Source: Saprospiraceae bacterium
GTDB lineage: Bacteria > Bacteroidota > Bacteroidia > Chitinophagales > Saprospiraceae
DNA: 46,210 nucleotides
Direction: 5' to 3'
Assembly (NCBI GenBank): GCA_026986005.1
Contig: JALSPK010000063.1
Span: 1 to 46,210 of the forward strand
Of the stretch, positions 1-7,374 are shown in pieces (the stretch's first letter is position 1; each line of letters begins with the position of its first letter). Made by a program: the position numbers and the translations under genes. The notes below the pieces were generated by a model that saw only the letters and a list, made by a program, of their open reading frames with translations, was not told the origin of the DNA and made no database searches.

Positions 1-1008
1 TATTTGTGTAAGCAAACTGTCGTCATTTTGAATCTTTCCATTTTTAAAATAATCATATTCTATACCAAAATATGACTGGGTTTCCACAAAAATATGACTA
101 TTTTTTATTGCTTCATTAGTAATTTCAATTAAATTATTATTTAGATTATTATAAGTATCAATAATTGTATTTAGTGTTGACTCATCATATAAATCTTTAA
201 GTTTAAGTCTCCTCAAACGTAAAACTAAATTCAATAATTTATTAGTATCATTATTGAAGCTGGTAAGTATAAGGTCATTCCAAGAGAATGATCTAGTTAA
301 TATAAACTGGTTGATAGATTTATCTTCAATAGAATCGGCAGAGTTGCAATCTTCCTTAATAAAGCACCTATAAATTATTTCTTTTATTTTATGCTCAATT
401 TTTTCAAAATGATCCATATTTCCCCAAATCAAATGCCAAGGATTTATTTTAAGGTTTGTAATCATACAAAACTTATATTTTCCTGTAACAAAGACAGATG
501 CTTCGTCAATGCCTGATTTTCCATTATTAGATTTTACGTTACTAGAATTTTTTGAGGTACGATCAATTAAATTACGAAAGCATTTACTCAAGTTAAAATC
601 TGCATTAATTGGATACGTAATACCTGACATTATTTGATATGAAGATTCATACATGCCCTGTATGTTATTAAACGGTGCAAAAATAGTCTGAGCAAATTTA
701 TCAGATTCTGCTAAAGTAATATATGCGATATCATAAGATCCAAAAATATGATATCTTAACACTTTAAAATACAAATTATTTTGATCATCACGTGTTTGTC
801 CATTACCATTATCCCCATTGTTGTTTTTATTAATTAATTGGTTGTATCTATTTGAATATTTTTTAAATAACTTTTCAACACTCGCATTGAATATCATGTC
901 TGTAGTCGATTTCCCTTTATTACTTTCAGGGGAAAAATAAATACTAGGAATAGTAGATAATACAATATTTAATTTCTCAGGGCAGAATGTTTTTTTGGTT
1001 GATGACAT
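1..1008 (-). CDS. Partial unrecognised protein (C-terminus outside window)
   Basis: An uninterrupted minus-strand frame of 336 codons runs from an ATG at 1008 to the left edge with no stop, so the gene continues beyond the window. I do not recognise the family. It has no signal peptide or membrane segment. Residues about 60-70 are Asn/Gly-rich (a linker). Two places look alike: around residues 86-100 (HIFGSYDIAYITLAES) and around 239-256 (SFSWNDLILTSFNND). Each is a G/W-x-(Y/N)-D strand followed by an acidic turn and a helix. This resembles AsnC/Lrp-type ligand-binding (ferredoxin-like) modules, but only by eye. A -7-like TACATTTG (1027-1034, read on the minus strand) lies 18 bases before the start. 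The frame is certainly open; the function is unknown. Confidence 0.8.
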   Translation of the reverse strand, partial: MSSTKKTFCPEKLNIVLSTIPSIYFSPESNKGKSTTDMIFNASVEKLFKKYSNRYNQLINKNNNGDNGNGQTRDDQNNLYFKVLRYHIFGSYDIAYITLAESDKFAQTIFAPFNNIQGMYESSYQIMSGITYPINADFNLSKCFRNLIDRTSKNSSNVKSNNGKSGIDEASVFVTGKYKFCMITNLKINPWHLIWGNMDHFEKIEHKIKEIIYRCFIKEDCNSADSIEDKSINQFILTRSFSWNDLILTSFNNDTNKLLNLVLRLRRLKLKDLYDESTLNTIIDTYNNLNNNLIEITNEAIKNSHIFVETQSYFGIEYDYFKNGKIQNDDSLLTQI

Positions 1009-1364
1009 AAATTATTTTTTGAAACACAAATGTAAATAAAATTTCAGCCATTTAAAAATATTCACTAGGAATTTATAGTTGAAATTGTTACTATAGAAAC
1101 TACTTAAAATCAAACACTTTATAGACATAGTTTAGTTTAGCACCACTTTCTCAAATAAGAATTTTTTTACAACTTGTAAGTCAATCACGACTGATAATGA
1201 AAATCCATTGATTAGGTATGAGTAGATAATTGTCATCTTATTATAATTGGTATTATGCAGGCATTAGTTTTATTGTGATAATATTTTAACCAAATTATTA
1301 CCTGCATTTCAACATTTATTTATATTTTACACGGTTATTCAAAAAAACAACAACAAAATTTAAG
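1009..1364. other. Intergenic region between divergent genes
   Basis: This 356-base AT-rich gap separates the partial minus-strand gene from the C69 peptidase. It holds the -7-like element of the minus-strand gene at 1027-1034 and the MITE relic at 1106-1130. I found no convincing TAnnTTTG promoter for the peptidase and no small ORF or RNA gene. Confidence 0.5.
1106..1130. repeat. Degenerate right end of the TAGTGTCTGTC MITE
   Basis: The stretch aaaatcaaacactttatag followed by acatag closely matches the right terminal region of the MITE copies at 7836-7999, 8002-8330 and 14319-14561 (aaaatcaagcactttatag followed by acagacacta). Only this end is present and it is mutated, so it looks like an old relic. 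Confidence 0.5.
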
Positions 1365-3062
1365 ATGAATAGATTAATTATAGCTTTATCAATACTTTTT
1401 ACTTATTCTGTTTCACAGGCTTGTACAAATTTTTTAATCACAAAAGGAGCATCCCATGATGGATCAACAATGATATCTTACAATGCGGATTCACACACGC
1501 TTTATGGTGAATTGTATCATTGGCCTGCTGCAACATATCCTGAGGGCACTATGCTTGATATCTATGATTGGGACTCTGGCAAATATCTTGGAAAAATCAA
1601 ACAGGTACTCGAAACGTACAATGTCGTGGGAAATATGAATGAATACCAAGTGGCTATTGGCGAAACCACTTTTGGAGGGCTCAAAGAGTTACATCACCAA
1701 AAAGATGCAATTATAGATTATGGTAGTCTTATGTACATTGCTCTTCAAAGATCAAAAAGTGCAAGAGAAGCGGTTAAAATAATCGCTGAATTATTGGCAG
1801 AATACGGCTATGCAAGTCATGGGGAATCTTTTTCAATAATGGATAAAAATGAAGTTTGGGTGATGGAAATGGTTGGTAAAGGTGAATTTGGTAAAGGGGC
1901 ACTATGGGTAGCAAGGCTCATTCCTGATGGATATATAAGTGCACATGCAAATCAGGCAAGAATACAGAAATTTCCTTTAAAGTATAAAAACGGGGGTATT
2001 TCATCGGATGAACTGGATAAAATTTTTGACCCGAAGGTCAATACTGTTTATGCAGCGGATGTAATTGATTTTGCTATGCAACATGGATTTTACAAAGGAA
2101 GAAAAAAAGATTTTAGCTTTTCAGATGTATACGCACCGGTTGATTTTGGAGGTGCTAGATTTTGTGAATCAAGAGTATGGTCAATGTTCAGACAAGTCAA
2201 TAGTGATATGGACAAGTACGAATCTTATGCTATGGGCTTTGACCTAAAAAACAGGATGCCATTATTCATCAAGCCTGACAGGAAGATTAGTCTCAAAAAC
2301 ATGATTGCATTCATGGGTGATCATTTTGAAGGCACAAAAATGGATTTTCGCAATGATCCGGGAGCTGGAGCATTTGGATTACCATATAGATGGAGAGGTT
2401 TGACATGGAAAGTTGATGATGTAGAGTATTTTAATGAAAGATCCACCAGTACTCAGCAAACAGGTTTTACATTTGTCGCACAGGGAAGAAATAATTATGA
2501 AGATCCTATAGGTGGAATTCTTTGGTTTGGAGTAGATGATTCGTATTTTACCGTTTACAATCCTATATTTTGCGGAGTGCTATCTGTGCCCAAATCTTAC
2601 AGAAAAGGTTTTGGTAATATGATGCAATTTGAGCCGGATGCTGCATTTTGGGTCTTTAATCAGGTATCAAACCTTGCTTACACAAGGTACAGTTATATAG
2701 CTCCTTTTGTCAAGGAAGAGCAGGAACGAATAGAGAATAAATTCATGAAATCCATAGATATAATTTCCGAAGCGGCAAATAAATTATATAAAGTTGATAA
2801 AGAGCTTGGACTTCAATACATTACTGATTACTCTGTTACCCAAGCTGATAATACTGTGCAGATATGGAAAGAATTATACAAATTTTTATTTGTGAAATTT
2901 GTCGATGGGAATATAAAAAAAACAGAGGGGAAAAAGTTTATTGACAATGGAAACGGAAAAAACATTCCGGCATATCCTGATCAACCGGGATATAGTAAGG
3001 AAGTGTACAAAGAGATTATTAAAGAAACCGGAGATAGGTACAAAATGAGATCTACTAAGTGA
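1365..3062 (+). CDS. C69-family dipeptidase (secreted Ntn hydrolase)
   Basis: The 565-residue product begins with a hydrophobic signal-like segment (residues 4-17) ending in SQA, followed at once by Cys20-Thr-Asn-Phe. In peptidase family C69 (formerly U34) the nucleophilic cysteine becomes the N-terminal residue after processing, so Cys20 is the expected catalytic residue. Downstream residues match the family: ITKGASHDGSTMISYNADSH and GETTFGG. Members hydrolyse dipeptides; here export to the periplasm is inferred from the leader. The gene stands alone: its upstream neighbour is divergent and its downstream neighbour is convergent. The ATG at 1365 is chosen because it gives the complete leader. 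Substrate preference cannot be read from sequence. Confidence 0.9.
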   Translation: MNRLIIALSILFTYSVSQACTNFLITKGASHDGSTMISYNADSHTLYGELYHWPAATYPEGTMLDIYDWDSGKYLGKIKQVLETYNVVGNMNEYQVAIGETTFGGLKELHHQKDAIIDYGSLMYIALQRSKSAREAVKIIAELLAEYGYASHGESFSIMDKNEVWVMEMVGKGEFGKGALWVARLIPDGYISAHANQARIQKFPLKYKNGGISSDELDKIFDPKVNTVYAADVIDFAMQHGFYKGRKKDFSFSDVYAPVDFGGARFCESRVWSMFRQVNSDMDKYESYAMGFDLKNRMPLFIKPDRKISLKNMIAFMGDHFEGTKMDFRNDPGAGAFGLPYRWRGLTWKVDDVEYFNERSTSTQQTGFTFVAQGRNNYEDPIGGILWFGVDDSYFTVYNPIFCGVLSVPKSYRKGFGNMMQFEPDAAFWVFNQVSNLAYTRYSYIAPFVKEEQERIENKFMKSIDIISEAANKLYKVDKELGLQYITDYSVTQADNTVQIWKELYKFLFVKFVDGNIKKTEGKKFIDNGNGKNIPAYPDQPGYSKEVYKEIIKETGDRYKMRSTK

Positions 3063-3089
3063 TACCTATTCAAACACAGGTTGATTCAG

Positions 3090-3527
3090 TTAAGAAAACT
3101 CATTAAAGTCCTTAATTAAAAACCTTGGGTTGCTTTTTTTGATATCTAAAAGAGTAGTTGTTGATAATACTTCATGAATCTGTTTATTAATAGCACCCCA
3201 TTTATGGTGCATTTGACATTTGATGCTAAAAGCACAATTCTTTAATCCAAAAAAACATTCACTTTGGTCGATTTTTTCACCTGAAGCTTCGACTATATCC
3301 AGAAGTGAGATGTCTTCCAAATCCCTCGCTATCATATATCCCCCATATTTGCCTTGTACACTTTTTATAATATCACTCTTAGAAAGTTTAGTCATCAACT
3401 TTCGTAGATACCTGTGAGGAATAGCCAATTCTTCAATGATATCTGTAGCTTTATACAATTGTTTTTCTTCAAGACTCATGTAGCTCATGATTCTTAGAGC
3501 GTATTCTGTAGTCGTACTAAAATTCAT
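3090..3527 (-). CDS. Rrf2-family transcriptional regulator with IscR-like Fe-S ligands
   Basis: The 145-residue product has the Rrf2 winged-helix layout: MNFSTTTEYALRIMSYM at the N-terminus, a recognition helix (IPHRYLRKLMTKLSK) and the wing (VQGKYGGYMIARD). Cys91, Cys98, Cys104 and His107 reproduce closely the spacing of the IscR [2Fe-2S] ligands (Cys92, Cys98, Cys104, His107), so it probably senses Fe-S status, nitric oxide or redox state. The ATG at 3527 is preferred; a frame extension to 3563 adds 12 residues (MFDNVYYFKSFK) that Rrf2 proteins lack. It ends 28 bases from the convergent peptidase gene. No isc/suf genes are nearby, so its targets are unknown. Family is certain; the IscR versus NsrR role is open. 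Confidence 0.9.
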   Translation of the reverse strand: MNFSTTTEYALRIMSYMSLEEKQLYKATDIIEELAIPHRYLRKLMTKLSKSDIIKSVQGKYGGYMIARDLEDISLLDIVEASGEKIDQSECFFGLKNCAFSIKCQMHHKWGAINKQIHEVLSTTTLLDIKKSNPRFLIKDFNEFS

Positions 3528-3747
3528 TTTAAACGATTTAAAATAGTAAACATTATCAAACACTAACTTGTTTAAAAAAACCGGTTATGCCACGATTTTA
3601 ATAAAATCTAAAATTCACCAAATGTATTATTATTATTTCCTTTTCCACTAATTTTAACATTATTACTTGAAAAAAACTATTGTAGTGCAATGATAAAAAA
3701 CACAGGCGATTTTTGAAATTCAGGTAATTTATAAACCCCAAATGGCA

Positions 3748-4905
3748 TCAAATTATTTTTATTATTCTATTCTTAGCTTCTTGAAGTTTATCAATACTAT
3801 TTGTCAAAGATATTCTTAAATATCCTTTTCCATTTTCTCCAAATATTCTTCCGGGCGTTATAAAAACTCTAGCTTTTTGCAATATATTTTCAATTAATTC
3901 TTCATCATTTTTATTATTTTTTACCTTGCCCCAAACAAACATTCCGGAGCTTTGAGTATCATATGTGCAATTTAGTAAATCCATTATTTCCCATACTTTT
4001 TCACGTCTTTTCAGATAAATATCATTCAACTTATCGACCCAGCTTTTGTCAAGTTTTAATGCTTTTGCTCCTGCCAATTGAAGAGGCTTGAACATTCCCG
4101 AATCCATATTGCTTTTAAATTTTATAACTTCATCAATATATTCCTTAGCCCCTATCAATGCTCCTATTCTCCACCCCGCCATATTATATGTTTTGCTCAA
4201 TGACACCAATTCCATCGCTACCTCTTTTGCGCCTTTGATGTTCATAATACTTATTGGTGAGTTATTGAGAATAAAGTTATAGGGGTTATCATTAACCAAC
4301 AGTATTTGATGCTTTTTGGCAAAAGAAATCAATTCCTGAAACAGTTCAATACTTCCCTTTGCCCCCGTTGGCATATGTGGATAATTAACCCACATTATCT
4401 TCACATCTTTTAAGTCTAATCTTTCAATGGATTTAAAATCAGGCATCCAATTATTTTCTTCTTTCAAATTATATTTTATTATTTCAGCTCCAGCCAAACG
4501 TGAAGCAGCAGAATAGGTAGGATAGCCGGGATCAGGGATTAACACTTTGTCTCCGGTATTTAAAAAGCTCATCGCGATGTGCATTATACCCTCCTTGGAA
4601 CCTGCTAAAATCTGAATTTCATCATTTGCATTTATCCGAGTATTAAAATGTGAGAGATACCATTCAGAAAAGCTTTGCCTTAACTCTTCAATGCCCTTGT
4701 AAGATTGATATCCGTGATTTGTCTTAATACCGGACGCTTCATTCAACTTGGCAATTATACTTTTGTCCGGACCTAGATCGGGACTGCCTATTCCGATATT
4801 CAATACATCCATACCTATAGAATTCATCTCTGAAATCTGTGCCATCTTGCTGGCAAAATAGTAAGGTTTTATATGCTTTATCCTATTTGATGATTTTATT
4901 ATCAT
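3748..4905 (-). CDS. Class I/II PLP-dependent aminotransferase, likely aromatic amino acid
   Basis: A 385-residue fold-type I aminotransferase. The PLP-binding lysine is Lys238 in SLSKTYNMAGWRIG. NYPHMPTG (174-181) is a variant of the usual NPxNPTG, and a carboxylate-binding arginine sits in YLRISLT near the C-terminus. It starts 1 base after the pheA stop, so the two are translationally coupled. That context suggests it transaminates phenylpyruvate (and perhaps 4-hydroxyphenylpyruvate) to finish phenylalanine/tyrosine synthesis. The sequence also resembles LL-diaminopimelate and alanine-type aminotransferases, so specificity is inferred from context, not from residues. It shares the attenuated promoter upstream of pheA. 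Confidence 0.88.
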   Translation of the reverse strand: MIIKSSNRIKHIKPYYFASKMAQISEMNSIGMDVLNIGIGSPDLGPDKSIIAKLNEASGIKTNHGYQSYKGIEELRQSFSEWYLSHFNTRINANDEIQILAGSKEGIMHIAMSFLNTGDKVLIPDPGYPTYSAASRLAGAEIIKYNLKEENNWMPDFKSIERLDLKDVKIMWVNYPHMPTGAKGSIELFQELISFAKKHQILLVNDNPYNFILNNSPISIMNIKGAKEVAMELVSLSKTYNMAGWRIGALIGAKEYIDEVIKFKSNMDSGMFKPLQLAGAKALKLDKSWVDKLNDIYLKRREKVWEIMDLLNCTYDTQSSGMFVWGKVKNNKNDEELIENILQKARVFITPGRIFGENGKGYLRISLTNSIDKLQEAKNRIIKII

Positions 4906-4906
4906 T

Positions 4907-5761
4907 TCAATTTGTTTTATCCAATAATAACTTATGCCTTTTATATACTCCCAGTTCTTCAGTCATAATTGTACATTTTTTCAACTCGGTTATCAATTTC
5001 ATATAACACTCTACATCATTAAATTCCAGGTCGATATGAAAATAGTATTCGCTAATAGAACCCAACACAGGATATGACTGGAGTTTACTCATATTCATAT
5101 CGTATTGAGCTATTTTACTTAGCACATTCAATAGGCTACCTTTTTCATCTTTTACTCTGATATATATTGAAGCTTTGTTTTCGTCTCCTCTAATATCAGG
5201 TGTAACTCCATTTTTTTTAATAATAAAAAATCTTGTGTAATTAACATCAGAGGTTTCAATTCCTCCGGCTAGAATATCCAAATTATATAAGTCAGCGGCT
5301 GTAACACTTGCAATCGCAGCTATGTTTTTAAGATTTTTATCGGATATATTTTTAGCGCTCAAAGCAGTATCCTCTGTTTCGATTAGCCTTACATTTTTTA
5401 GAGTCTTTAAAAAACTCATACTTTGATTAAGAGCCATTGGATGTGATATTATTTCGCGTATATCCGTAATACTCTGTCCGGGTAAAGCCATAAGATTGTG
5501 CCTGATTCTTAAATAGATTTCTCCTGTAATTAAAAATTTATTTTCTCTCAATAATCTATAATTTTGAAGTAGACTTCCTGCTATTGAATTTTCAATTGCC
5601 ATTATTCCAAGGTCAATTTCCTTATTATTCACCAATTCATTTGCTAAAATCTCAAATGTCATTGCCGGTATAATTTTGAGTTTCTCCCCTACGAAATAAT
5701 TGTTTGCAGCCTCTTCATGAAATGCTCCCGGATAACCTTGTATGATTATTTTTTTACTCAT
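4907..5761 (-). CDS. pheA: Prephenate dehydratase with C-terminal ACT domain
   Basis: The 284-residue product converts prephenate to phenylpyruvate in phenylalanine synthesis. The PDT catalytic region covers about residues 4-182 and includes GYPGAFHEEAA, AIENSIAGS and the conserved TRF motif (Thr176-Phe178 in NYTRFFII). An ACT regulatory domain follows (about 196-275). In this domain the usual GALV and ESRP phenylalanine-binding motifs are altered to GSLL and QSYP, so feedback inhibition may be changed. No chorismate mutase domain is fused. The gene is first in a two-gene operon. Upstream lie a strong promoter, an aromatic-rich leader ORF and a terminator-type hairpin that ends about 20 bases before the start codon. 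Confidence 0.95.
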   Translation of the reverse strand: MSKKIIIQGYPGAFHEEAANNYFVGEKLKIIPAMTFEILANELVNNKEIDLGIMAIENSIAGSLLQNYRLLRENKFLITGEIYLRIRHNLMALPGQSITDIREIISHPMALNQSMSFLKTLKNVRLIETEDTALSAKNISDKNLKNIAAIASVTAADLYNLDILAGGIETSDVNYTRFFIIKKNGVTPDIRGDENKASIYIRVKDEKGSLLNVLSKIAQYDMNMSKLQSYPVLGSISEYYFHIDLEFNDVECYMKLITELKKCTIMTEELGVYKRHKLLLDKTN

Positions 5762-5780
5762 TCCTTGTGTTTTTTTACAA

Positions 5781-5808
5781 TAAAAAAGCCCTCAAAAATG
5801 AGGGCTTC
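5781..5808 (-). terminator. pheA attenuator hairpin
   Basis: Read on the minus strand, AAGCCCTCA (5799-5807) pairs perfectly with TGAGGGCTT (5786-5794) across a TTTT loop, and a T-tract follows. This is a classic intrinsic terminator, but it lies between the promoter and pheA, about 20 bases before the ATG. A competing partner, AGGGCT, lies at 5845-5850 inside the leader ORF and matches AGCCCT at 5801-5806. Confidence 0.85.
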
Positions 5809-5831
5809 GATATTGTATTATTTTAATTTAG

Positions 5832-5912
5832 TCATACCATATAGAGCCCTGTTTTATTCCAAAAACTGAAATAAAAAGAGAAATGATAACTACTAAAATA
5901 TTTATTATTCAT
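5832..5912 (-). CDS. pheL: Putative pheA leader peptide (26 aa; 5 Phe, 4 Tyr, 1 Trp)
   Basis: An ATG at 5912 opens a 26-codon frame ending in TGA at 5832. The peptide contains Phe at positions 6, 11, 13, 15 and 17, Tyr at 5, 9, 14 and 24, and Trp at 18; its core reads YFSSYHFSFYFSFW. Such density of aromatic residues directly upstream of pheA is what a ribosome-mediated attenuation leader requires. The stop codon lies 11 bases past the antiterminator strand (5845-5850). A ribosome that finishes the peptide would cover that strand and let the terminator form; a ribosome stalled at the Phe/Tyr cluster would leave it free. No Shine-Dalgarno is evident, as is usual in this phylum. The mechanism is inferred. 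Confidence 0.8.
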   Translation of the reverse strand: MNNKYFSSYHFSFYFSFWNKTGLYMV

Positions 5913-5936
5913 TGTTAATATTGATTAAATACGGTA

Positions 5937-5967
5937 CAAATATATACAAACAAAACGATATTGCAAA
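5937..5967 (-). promoter_or_regulatory. Bacteroidota-type promoter of the pheA operon
   Basis: On the minus strand TTTG (5964-5967), 19 bases, then TATATTTG (5937-5944) exactly fits the TTTG-N19-TAnnTTTG pattern of Bacteroidota primary sigma promoters. Transcription would start near 5930, about 18 bases before the leader ATG, giving a leader RNA of roughly 170 bases before pheA. Confidence 0.8.
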
Positions 5968-6038
5968 TATTGAAACAGATATTATACAATTTTTTTTATA
6001 TCATGAACATAAAAAGATATAGTATTTATAATACTTTA

Positions 6039-6076
6039 AGCAAACCATTATCAAGATGGTGAAATAGAAAAACTAT
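6039..6076. repeat. Short dispersed repeat with hairpin (copy 1)
   Basis: The core ccattatcaagatgg followed by tgaaatagaaaaa recurs at 14487-14520 as cctctatcaagaggg plus the same tgaaatagaaaaa tail. In both copies the first part can fold into a small hairpin although its bases differ. Here the repeat abuts the broken end of the AAA ATPase remnant. Confidence 0.5.
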
Positions 6077-6176
6077 TAGTTTTCCCTGATTGACGTGGCC
6101 CAGTAATTGCAAGTATTGGATATTCAAGAATAATTTGTCTTATTTTATACTCAATTTGCCTTTTTATAAACGTCAT
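6051..6176 (-). pseudogene. Truncated AAA ATPase (AAA_14/DUF4143-type) N-terminal remnant
   Basis: A 41-codon minus-strand frame starts with MTFIKRQIEYKIRQ, runs through YPILAITGPRQSGKT (a Walker A motif typical of AAA_14/DUF4143 ATP-binding proteins) and then stops within a few codons. Full-length relatives have several hundred residues. The frame leaves the family pattern directly after the Walker A threonine, where the sequence becomes the dispersed repeat at 6039-6076. The gene therefore seems to have been cut there by an insertion or deletion. No further ATPase fragments are seen in the window. Confidence 0.65.
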
Positions 6177-6289
6177 AGATGTATTTTACTGAACATACAA
6201 TATATTTTGAATTTGCACAGGAATTAGATGCTAAATACTAAGCAGTAAAGGAAAAATATATTTATAAAATAACAAATTGGTAAAACAAC

Positions 6290-6778
6290 TTACTCTCCTA
6301 TGACAATCAATATTTGATTTTTATCTACTGCTTCGCCTTCGACAACATCAATAGATTTAATCACTCCTGAGATCGGTGCTTTGATGAGATTCTCCATTTT
6401 CATCGCTTCAAGGGTAAGGAGATTGTCATTTTTTTCAATAGTTTGTCCTATTTCTACATCGACTTTTACCACTAGACCGGGCATTGGTGATTTTATCTCT
6501 CCTGAGCCTTTTTTCTTTATATTTGAAAACCCCATTTTGTCAAGCATTTGGTCAAGAGAGTCTTTAATATCAAGTTCAATTTCTTTATCGTTTACGGATA
6601 GGGCAAAGTGTTTAGAATTGCAATTAGCATTATTATCTATTGACACAATATATGATTTATTGTTGAATATAACATGATAGGAATCATCATTATTTTTGAT
6701 GACATCTAGTTTGTCAATAGCATCCTTATTTACATTTAAAACTAATCCGTCTTTTGTTTTTACTAAAAATTCTGACAT
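6290..6778 (-). CDS. Biotin carboxyl carrier protein (acyl-CoA carboxylase type)
   Basis: The 162-residue product ends in a biotinyl/lipoyl domain (about 92-162) with the biotin attachment site EAMKMEN, Lys127, and the preceding IKSPMPG hinge typical of acetyl/propionyl-CoA or pyruvate carboxylase carrier domains. Residues 1-80 form the beta-rich extension found in acyl-CoA carboxylase alpha subunits. The ATG at 6778 is preferred over an upstream in-frame start at 6823, which would overlap the previous gene by 44 bases. It starts 1 base after that gene ends, so it belongs to the same transcript as the AtpI-like genes and bactofilin. No carboxylase catalytic subunit is in the window; which carboxylase it serves is unknown. 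Confidence 0.88.
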   Translation of the reverse strand: MSEFLVKTKDGLVLNVNKDAIDKLDVIKNNDDSYHVIFNNKSYIVSIDNNANCNSKHFALSVNDKEIELDIKDSLDQMLDKMGFSNIKKKGSGEIKSPMPGLVVKVDVEIGQTIEKNDNLLTLEAMKMENLIKAPISGVIKSIDVVEGEAVDKNQILIVIGE

Positions 6779-6779
6779 T

Positions 6780-7163
6780 TTACATTTGTTTATTTGATAT
6801 CTTATATACAAAGATTGTCTCAAAGATGGTAAAAATAAAATAAATACTCAAGAAAGGAATGATAAACAATTTGTTCTCAGGTTTTACGACTTTAAAATAA
6901 ACAGCCACAATGCCCATTATGAAAACCAATTTAAAAAAAACATTGACCATAACTAATTGTATAAATGCCATTTTATTAGGGCTTTTAATGGCTCTCATCG
7001 CAGCTAAATAGAATCCTGCAGCAGCTCCAGCCATAAACACAAATCCGATAATGGATAATAATATATCCTTTTTGAATACCTCTATCTGATAAATTAAGAC
7101 AAGAGAAAAAATAGTAACCAGCGAAAGAAATCCCAGATATTTCCAAAAAGGATTATTTGTCAT
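6780..7163 (-). CDS. Four-helix membrane protein, AtpI-like, F-ATPase associated
   Basis: The 127-residue product is almost entirely hydrophobic, with four predicted membrane segments (about 9-27, 33-57, 65-90, 98-120). It overlaps the upstream AtpZ-like gene by 11 bases. In Bacteroidota a protein of this shape commonly lies between the AtpZ-like gene and atpB, so it is probably the AtpI-like assembly or ion-supply factor of F1Fo ATP synthase. Here, however, atpB and the other ATPase genes do not follow. The assignment rests on length, topology and context; no catalytic motif is visible. Confidence 0.6.
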   Translation of the reverse strand: MTNNPFWKYLGFLSLVTIFSLVLIYQIEVFKKDILLSIIGFVFMAGAAAGFYLAAMRAIKSPNKMAFIQLVMVNVFFKLVFIMGIVAVYFKVVKPENKLFIIPFLSIYFIFTIFETIFVYKISNKQM

Positions 7164-7356
7164 CTTTTTGTTTTTTACTTGTTTGATAATAAAGCTTAAC
7201 CATATATCCTATCATTCCAAAACTTACTAAAAGCACGAGCATTATTGGTTTTTCAAATTCTAACCAAGAATCAATTTTTTTGCCGATATACACCATTATC
7301 AGTATTAAAGCCAAGAGCTCAAATGCCATACCTGTATATCTAGCATAATCATTCAT
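7153..7356 (-). CDS. atpZ: AtpZ/AtpI family protein
   Basis: The 67-residue product has two membrane helices (about 8-26 and 38-57) separated by a short loop, YIGKKIDSWLEFEKP. This is the familiar G-(K/Y)-x-(I/L)-D pattern of AtpZ (ATPase_gene1) proteins, and a charged tail (KKQKDDK) follows. AtpZ with AtpI is thought to aid Mg2+/Ca2+ supply or assembly of the F1Fo synthase. It lies 18 bases downstream of the bactofilin gene and overlaps the next gene by 11 bases, so co-transcription is likely. Confidence 0.72.
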   Translation of the reverse strand: MNDYARYTGMAFELLALILIMVYIGKKIDSWLEFEKPIMLVLLVSFGMIGYMVKLYYQTSKKQKDDK

Positions 7357-7374
7357 ACCAATGGTTGAGGTTAA

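Noticed and set aside
6179-6241. Short plus-strand frame between the ATPase remnant and the biotin carrier gene (ends ELDAKY)
   Set aside because: Only about 20 codons, no family resemblance and no regulatory logic; probably chance.
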